Notes under the pieces: generated by a model
Database searches by the model: none
Told to the model about the DNA's origin: nothing
The model's input: only the letters and a program-made list of their open reading frames with translations
Program-made: the position numbers and the translations under genes
Shown here: piece after piece, positions 61,801 to 64,000 of the stretch
How positions within the stretch are numbered: position 1 is the first letter of the stretch
How the letters are laid out: every line of letters begins with the position of its first letter
Source of the DNA: Undaria pinnatifida
Lineage: Eukaryota > Sar > Phaeophyceae > Laminariales > Alariaceae
Direction of reading: 5' to 3'
DNA: 64,000 bases
Assembly (NCBI GenBank): GCA_012845835.1
Contig: JABAKD010000010.1
Coordinates: 16,407,355 to 16,471,354 of the forward strand

Positions 61801-62768
61801 CAGTTTCCAAACATTGGTATACACACAAAGCGCTCAAACACCTTGACCCCTGTGCTTTCAAGGCTGTAATTTGTCGGATATATATATATATATATAATAT
61901 CACACACAGCTTGCAAAGATGAGTTTCGACAAAATATTCGATCTCACAGCTGGAGTGTATTTATATTTTAATAATACGTATATATTACGCGGTTGTGTCG
62001 AAACTTTTTATTTATTTTCTCGCGTAGGCTTCCTCCCCATTCCGCAACAACTTTCCTCGGCGCTTTGTAAAGCCACAGGCGACGTAACCTTGCCTGTTCT
62101 TGTCCACACCACACGCGCAGCAGCTGTAGACGACTAGACCAATTAAAAATGAAACAAGAAGGAAAAAGATCGGGCTCCGCGTACACCTGTTTATTTCCGT
62201 TCCATCTTCGACCAAAAATTGCGATGTGTGCCCTTCATAGGTTTGTTCACAACAGAAAAATAGCACTCCTGAGCGAAACGCACAGCGAAAAGACCAACAG
62301 TTTTCCTGCGCGCCAAGACAAGCAAATTTCTTACACCAAGGCCAGCCGCCACCAATTTGGAGACCGCGGCTTGACACCTTGACTGGCCGCCCCAACACAC
62401 CAAAGCTAGGAGAGAAAATTATACGCACCGAGGTGCGCATATGTTGACCCCCAGCACTAGCTAGCACCGAGGGGAGTCACCGGCCTACATCATTCATGAG
62501 GACATAAACACCCTGCAGTACCACACAGCTTGCAACGACGAGTGTCCACGAAATCCTCGATCTTACAGCTCACGAGTATTTTTTTCTTTCATAATCAAAA
62601 ACCGTGCACAGACTATACGATCATCATATTGAAGTAGCCCCCCTCGCTCGCCTGATCATCGGAGGCCGAGATAATCCACGGGTACTCGTTGTGGAACTGC
62701 ACCGTGCGGATGTAGTCCAGGTGGCCCAGGAGGGTAAAGAGACAACGCCGCAGCTTGTAGTCCCACAC
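37632..62768 (-). CDS. COPA: Coatomer subunit alpha (alpha-COP), 5'-truncated by the window edge; 23 exons
   Basis: Alpha-COP is a subunit of the COPI coat, which carries cargo from Golgi to ER and within the Golgi; in the family its N-terminal WD40 propeller binds dilysine retrieval signals. Twenty-three exons join without a frame break into 1178 residues plus TAA: exons 62652-62768, 61022-61114, 56466-56564, 55516-55671, 53378-53515, 52282-52447, 51856-52031, 50906-51073, 50413-50580, 49739-49839, 49242-49332, 48521-48658, 47317-47466, 46810-46935, 45052-45249, 44400-44498, 43818-44148, 42456-42598, 40502-40672, 39754-39930, 39231-39302, 38337-38528, 37632-37898. Order of domains: first propeller (residues 1 to about 240), second propeller (to about 540), alpha-solenoid (540-730), acidic linker (about 750-840), C-terminal COPI_C domain (850-1178). 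The whole alpha-COP order is kept. About 75 N-terminal residues are missing at the right edge. Only about 14% of the span is coding. Identification is by recalled family motifs, not a search. Confidence 0.97.
38337..38528 (-). CDS. COPA: COPA exon: COPI_C domain ([18 protein letters not shown])
   Basis: Sixty-four residues, [20 protein letters not shown] through HADLRTK, with the conserved AAYFT-x-CNLQP and FA-RLLEL motifs. Acceptor CTACAG, donor GTGCCC, phase 0. Confidence 0.96.
38885..39115 (+). repeat. GATC-rich dispersed repeat in a COPA intron
   Basis: Shares CATGATCTA, GATCATCCACA, AGATCGNACGGCTCCCAC and CATGAGCTAGA with 63735-63990. Confidence 0.7.
39231..39302 (-). CDS. COPA: COPA exon: COPI_C domain ([15 protein letters not shown])
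   Basis: Twenty-four residues, [24 protein letters not shown]. Matches the family's ICREY motif. Acceptor CTTCAG, donor GTGAGT, phase 0. Confidence 0.94.
39754..39930 (-). CDS. COPA: COPA exon: COPI_C domain ([15 protein letters not shown])
   Basis: Fifty-nine residues, [20 protein letters not shown] through EGNELKE. Acceptor CTCTAG, donor GTGGGT, phase 0. A second copy of its first half, with its own acceptor, lies upstream at 40068-40156. Confidence 0.95.
40068..40156 (-). pseudogene. COPA: Pseudo-exon: copy of a COPA C-terminal-domain exon start
   Basis: After TTCTAG the minus strand reads [24 protein letters not shown], a near-match to the first 26 residues of the exon at 39754-39930, in open frame. 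The similarity then ends, without a donor at the matching place. Confidence 0.8.
40502..40672 (-). CDS. COPA: COPA exon: COPI_C domain ([18 protein letters not shown])
   Basis: Fifty-seven residues, [20 protein letters not shown] through ASEKNPEK. Continues in frame from DFQ across a GC-AG intron. Acceptor CAACAG, donor GTGACT. Confidence 0.94.
41540..42075 (+). repeat. COPA: Direct repeats in a COPA intron
   Basis: ATACCACACCCCNCAGAATACA ACACCCG-TGG/TGATATTTTT occurs at about 41555-41590 and 42020-42062, with shorter relatives between. A damaged element is possible but unproven. Confidence 0.5.
42456..42598 (-). CDS. COPA: COPA exon: start of C-terminal domain
   Basis: Two carried-codon bases plus 47 codons: [20 protein letters not shown] through HVAAGDFQ. 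Matches the PPT-x-W-x-NNS-x-AADH-x-AGDF block at the start of the COPI_C domain. Acceptor CTCGCAG. The exon is followed by GCGAGT, a second GC donor. Confidence 0.9.
42728..43512. mobile_element. hAT-like non-autonomous element in a COPA intron, 785 bp
   Basis: Flanked by the exact 8-bp duplication GTGAGAGC (42720-42727, 43513-43520). Ends start TAGGGG and, with a short gap, continue CCACCCG on both sides. Both ends are crowded with CGGGTACCCGG palindromes. No transposase frame is present. It lies between COPA exons 42456-42598 and 43818-44148. Confidence 0.85.
43818..44148 (-). CDS. COPA: COPA exon: acidic linker
   Basis: The largest exon (331 bp, ends phase 1). It starts [28 protein letters not shown], the conserved NWPLL motif. 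It then runs through a poly-Ala stretch and an Asp/Glu/Gly-rich segment ([13 protein letters not shown] and [20 protein letters not shown]), as in the disordered linker of alpha-COP. Acceptor ACGCAG, donor GTGAGG. Repeat-rich codons make the exact length prone to variation. Confidence 0.9.
44400..44498 (-). CDS. COPA: COPA exon: end of alpha-solenoid ([15 protein letters not shown])
   Basis: Thirty-three residues, [20 protein letters not shown] through MPVPE. Acceptor TGTTAG, donor GTACCT, phase 0. Confidence 0.95.
45052..45249 (-). CDS. COPA: COPA exon: alpha-solenoid ([19 protein letters not shown])
   Basis: Sixty-six residues beginning [20 protein letters not shown] and ending LESTGQ. Acceptor GCGTAG, donor GTGCGG, phase 0. 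Two decayed copies of its 5' part lie in the preceding intron and one of its 3' part in the following intron. Confidence 0.97.
46648..46722 (-). pseudogene. COPA: Pseudo-exon: copy of the YQRTK exon start
   Basis: Reads [21 protein letters not shown] on the minus strand, against [21 protein letters not shown] in the real exon at 45052-45249, then diverges. A second, more decayed copy is at 45418-45515 (VVEMAYQ then frame loss). Confidence 0.8.
46810..46935 (-). CDS. COPA: COPA exon: alpha-solenoid ([12 protein letters not shown])
   Basis: Forty-two residues, [20 protein letters not shown] through [10 protein letters not shown]. Acceptor TTTGCAG, donor GTGCGG, phase 0. Strong match to the family's LALECGN and QGNHQ motifs. 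Confidence 0.97.
47317..47466 (-). CDS. COPA: COPA exon: alpha-solenoid start ([13 protein letters not shown])
   Basis: Fifty residues, [20 protein letters not shown] through [19 protein letters not shown]. This begins the coatomer WD-associated alpha-solenoid. Acceptor CTTTAG, donor GTACGC, phase 0. A decayed copy of its second half is at about 47112-47205. Confidence 0.97.
48115..48560 (-). repeat. COPA: Tandem array built on the end of a COPA exon
   Basis: A unit of about 185 bp is repeated. It contains the end of the exon at 48521-48658 (GKTRTVD-x-DNTE), its donor GTCAGTT, a CTTCGAAGTAGACGTATACT block and GGCA tetranucleotides. The units at 48318 and 48130 keep the open frame but lack the exon's 5' part and an acceptor. 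Confidence 0.85.
48521..48658 (-). CDS. COPA: COPA exon: [14 protein letters not shown] segment
   Basis: Forty-six residues, [20 protein letters not shown] through [19 protein letters not shown]. Acceptor TTATAG, donor GTCAGT, phase 0. Two tandem copies of its last third, with the donor, follow in the intron (48130-48185, 48318-48375). Confidence 0.96.
49242..49332 (-). CDS. COPA: COPA exon: RVKSGAWD segment
   Basis: One carried base plus 30 codons: [20 protein letters not shown] through [13 protein letters not shown] and SNHIK-like endings are alpha-COP signatures. Acceptor CATAG, donor GTCAGC. Confidence 0.95.
49739..49839 (-). CDS. COPA: COPA exon: second propeller ([14 protein letters not shown])
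   Basis: [20 protein letters not shown] through ATKQLDQ plus two bases (phase 2). Acceptor CCTTAG, donor GTGAGT. The split Leu codon is completed by the next exon. Confidence 0.93.
50413..50580 (-). CDS. COPA: COPA exon: second propeller ([13 protein letters not shown])
   Basis: Fifty-six residues: [13 protein letters not shown], then [20 protein letters not shown], ending LAELQ. Acceptor CCCAG, donor GTGGGT, phase 0. A decayed copy of the 3' half lies just inside the next intron (about 50329-50392). Confidence 0.93.
50906..51073 (-). CDS. COPA: COPA exon: second propeller ([15 protein letters not shown])
   Basis: Fifty-six residues. The first half ([16 protein letters not shown]...) is variable and the end [18 protein letters not shown] is conserved. 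Acceptor GACAG, donor GTATGT, phase 0. Confidence 0.93.
51856..52031 (-). CDS. COPA: COPA exon: start of second propeller region
   Basis: With the carried G this encodes [18 protein letters not shown] through [10 protein letters not shown] (59 codons). It aligns with the weakly conserved part of alpha-COP after [12 protein letters not shown] is the recognisable anchor. Acceptor ATTAG, donor GTCAGT. Two short decayed copies of its 3' end lie in the next intron (51375-51410, 51640-51670). Confidence 0.9.
52282..52447 (-). CDS. COPA: COPA exon: last blade of first propeller ([20 protein letters not shown])
   Basis: Begins [16 protein letters not shown] and carries the family signature [18 protein letters not shown], the junction to the second propeller. 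Acceptor CAACAG, donor GTGAAC. The exon ends in phase 1 (166 bp), and the split Gly codon is completed by the next exon. Confidence 0.97.
52465..52925 (+). repeat. COPA: Minisatellite (CGCGTTAGTGCGGTAC type) in a COPA intron
   Basis: About five diverged units of 80-100 bp containing CCCGCGTTAGTGCGGTAC, TAGTGCGGGGTCCC, TTAGTGCGGT and ATCACGACCTCGTCCTAC. Confidence 0.85.
53378..53515 (-). CDS. COPA: COPA exon: WD40 repeat (MNETKAWEV...NSEDRAIR)
   Basis: Forty-six residues beginning [14 protein letters not shown] and ending SNSEDRAIR. Acceptor GTGCAG, donor GTGAGG, phase 0. A copy of its first part lies upstream in the intron at about 53632-53680. Confidence 0.97.
53520..53765 (+). repeat. COPA: Repeats with a COPA exon echo
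   Basis: Four diverged units with ACAGGCGGGATGAATAGGGG. One also carries a copy of the start of the neighbouring exon (ATCGTGTGCACCTCCCACGC at 53637-53656). Confidence 0.75.
55516..55671 (-). CDS. COPA: COPA exon: WD40 repeat ([16 protein letters not shown])
   Basis: Fifty-two residues, including [20 protein letters not shown] and ISGADDRQ, among the most conserved stretches of alpha-COP. Acceptor ATAGCAG, donor GTAATG, phase 0. Copies of its 5' part (56160-56222) and 3' part (54275-54317) sit in the two flanking introns. Confidence 0.97.
55720..55985 (-). repeat. Dispersed CAGCTGTGAG repeat in a COPA intron
   Basis: Near-complete minus-strand copy, starting at the CAGCTGTCAG end and finishing at the AAATACACTCCAGCTGT end. 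A further partial CAGCTGT fragment follows at about 56000-56035. Confidence 0.75.
56466..56564 (-). CDS. COPA: COPA exon: WD40 repeat ([17 protein letters not shown])
   Basis: Thirty-three residues, from [11 protein letters not shown] through LRKK to SAM. Acceptor CTGCAG, donor GTGAGC, phase 0. The upstream intron is 4457 bp, the longest in the gene. It begins with an array of decayed copies of this exon's first half (56540-57475). Confidence 0.95.
56718..57475 (-). repeat. COPA: Array of decayed COPA exon starts
   Basis: Four copies (about 56722-56760, 56959-56990, 57265-57300, 57430-57470) of the start of the exon at 56466-56564 lie upstream of it. The nearest still reads [12 protein letters not shown] on the minus strand with CTGCAG before it. 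The others decay with distance. Neighbouring intron sequence (GATGGAACA-GA-GA, ACAGATCA) is repeated too. Confidence 0.8.
59345..59545 (-). mobile_element. SINE fragment, copy 3, inside a COPA intron
   Basis: Matches the SINE body (GCCGTGGTCACAGGTGTC, CTCGTCGATTTTGCATCG) but is diverged and lacks the tRNA-like head. Confidence 0.65.
60195..60475 (-). repeat. Dispersed CAGCTGTGAG repeat in a COPA intron
   Basis: Near-complete minus-strand copy in the 4457-bp intron. Shorter fragments lie at 22965-23035, 61895-61980 and 62465-62595 (minus), and diverged ones near 560-632 and 1508-1570 (plus). Confidence 0.75.
61022..61114 (-). CDS. COPA: COPA exon: WD40 repeat ([12 protein letters not shown])
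   Basis: Thirty-one residues, TIRIWNWQ through VMCAAFHPK, continuing the propeller directly from the previous exon. Acceptor TTTGCAG, donor GTAAGG, phase 0 on both sides. A copy of its 3' end with donor-like sequence lies in the following intron near 60790-60815. Confidence 0.95.
62652..62768 (-). CDS. COPA: COPA exon (first visible): WD40 repeat segment
   Basis: Thirty-nine residues starting [20 protein letters not shown], a signature stretch of the alpha-COP N-terminal propeller. The acceptor is AACAG. The exon ends ASDDQ followed by GCGAGC, a GC donor rather than GT. Phase 0 at both ends. The preceding exon (start codon and first blades) is not visible between 62769 and 64000. Confidence 0.95.
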
Positions 62769-63079
62769 CTGTTGCGCATTTCGGGTTTGTGGCACAGGGA
62801 GCGAAAAAACAAAAAACAAAACACAAAAAAACACAGCAATGTTCACAAAAAACGAACCTGGTACATGTATACGATACAATCCCACGCCTTGGTGAGAATC
62901 TTCGGTTCGCAACAAGAGGAAGAAATAAACGATTGCTGCCACAAATGACCTCAAAAAAAAAAAAAACGAACCTGGCATAGTCTCTCGCAAATTTGCAAAT
63001 ACTGTCAAGTCCGTGATATTTAGATGCGGGGCAGTTGGTGGAGTAACTAGGCACAGCCCGGTAGAAACTACGCACAATC

Positions 63080-63560
63080 AAGTACCTCGTAGGCACAACC
63101 AGGCCGTTAAATTAGAACACTCGGGTACAAAATAGGCACGACCAGGTAATAAAATACAACCAGGTACTACTAAATAGGCACACAACCAGGCGCAACAAGC
63201 ACAATCGGGTGCAAAATAGTCCTATCACGGACATAGGCACGATCATGTACCAGAAATGGATACCGGCAAGGTAGGCACTGACAGTAAATAAGCACATTCA
63301 GAGCACAACCAGACAGTTAAGAAGCACAATCGGGTGCAATTTAGTCACAATCAGGTCATAAGCACGATCAGGTACCACTAAATGGACACACACAGGTAGA
63401 GTACATGGGTAAACAAGCACAATCGACGCACAGCCAGAGGGTAAATAAATACAATCGGAGGGAAATAGGCCCAACCAGGTCACAACCTTTTCCTGGAAGA
63501 AAATAGGCCCAATCACAGATAAACATACACGTAGGCACAACCAGTCTAAGGGTGAAAACG
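63080..63560 (+). repeat. Degenerate minisatellite (TAGGCACAACCAGGTA type)
   Basis: Irregular units of about 20-40 bp share GGCACAACCAGG, GCACAATCGGG and ACCAGGTA. It lies in the intron upstream of the first visible COPA exon. Confidence 0.75.
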
Positions 63561-63734
63561 ATAACCAATCACGCGCGGGGGCAACGGGAGAGGCGCGTTC
63601 CCAACGATAATAATGTGTACCGTACAACACGCGCATGACGAAAAAACTCCCGAGAATGAGTTCCCGAGCCCCACTTTCTCTAAAATGAGGAGGGCACGCA
63701 CAACGAAAACGTCCGCTTTGGAAATATCAACACC

Positions 63735-63990
63735 TCGTACAGATCACGATCTAGATCATCCACATCATAAACATGATCTACAGCAGATTCTGTATCTACC
63801 GTTTAGAGACGTTGTGCAGGATCTGTACACAAAAGTACAGATCCAACACGAGAAACATCTGCTAAATCATAAGAGATCGTACGGCTCCCACCGGGTAGCA
63901 TGAGCTAGACGGTGCAGATCTCCCCTGAAATATCTACTACTGTAGATCATGAAGTAGGGAAAGATCATCGGCGATCTGTCCGACGTCTTT
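63735..63990 (+). repeat. GATC-rich dispersed repeat at the window edge
   Basis: Second copy of the 38885-39115 repeat, in the same orientation. Confidence 0.7.
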
Positions 63991-64000
63991 CCATATTTAT

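Noticed and set aside
61475-61824. Cys-rich open frames in the intron after the first visible COPA exon
   Set aside because: They come from two tandem copies of a 120-bp intronic unit (about 61500-61590 and 61617-61695), and neither resembles a known family.

Overview
This is a eukaryotic nuclear window, dominated by repeats and carrying one clear cellular gene. The right 40% (37632 to beyond 62768, minus strand) is a multi-exon gene for the coatomer alpha subunit (COPA), the alpha-COP of COPI vesicles. I place 23 exons (3537 coding bases, 1178 residues plus stop). They join in frame through AG acceptors and GT donors, with two GC donors. Roughly the first 75 residues lie beyond the right edge. 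The introns (about 0.25 to 4.5 kb), TTAGGG-type repeats, tRNA-headed SINEs, hAT-like elements, TRIM-like LTR elements, an RTE-like LINE and a Ty1/copia element all fit a protist or alga. A stramenopile such as a brown alga is my best guess, but the sequence alone does not settle the lineage.

Layout. 1-5.0 kb: mostly unrecognised sequence with G-rich tracts and diverged repeat fragments. 5.0-5.2 kb: a possible first exon of an unknown gene (minus). 5.9-6.8 kb: a dispersed repeat split by a small inverted-repeat element with a telomere-like array inside it. 7.4-8.5 kb: degenerate tandem units. 9.9-10.7 kb: C-rich tracts and an LTR-element remnant. 11.2-13.6 kb: nested elements (an 890-bp hAT-like element, a 270-bp solo LTR holding a 257-bp MITE, and a TRIM). 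14.2-21.5 kb: a cluster of LINE copies, including an internally deleted copy and an inverted copy facing each other, and arrays of 3'-end fragments. 21.5-29 kb: TRIMs, a 2.16-kb LTR element with another TRIM nested in it, and a SINE. 30.4-33.1 kb: a decayed copia element (minus) with gag, protease and integrase remains. 33.6-36.8 kb: another TRIM, a polyA SINE, and large pentanucleotide arrays. 37.6-62.8 kb: COPA. 62.8-64 kb: a degenerate minisatellite and a repeat also found inside a COPA intron.

The most unusual observation is in COPA. At least ten of its 22 visible introns contain one or more decayed copies of the end of a neighbouring exon, often with its splice site, and sometimes as tandem arrays of two to five units. 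This looks like repeated local tandem duplication at exon-intron junctions. It would both enlarge introns and seed pseudo-exons. Around it, element boundaries are unusually readable: several insertions keep exact target-site duplications (4 bp for LTR/TRIM elements, 8 bp for hAT-like elements), so the order of nesting can be reconstructed.
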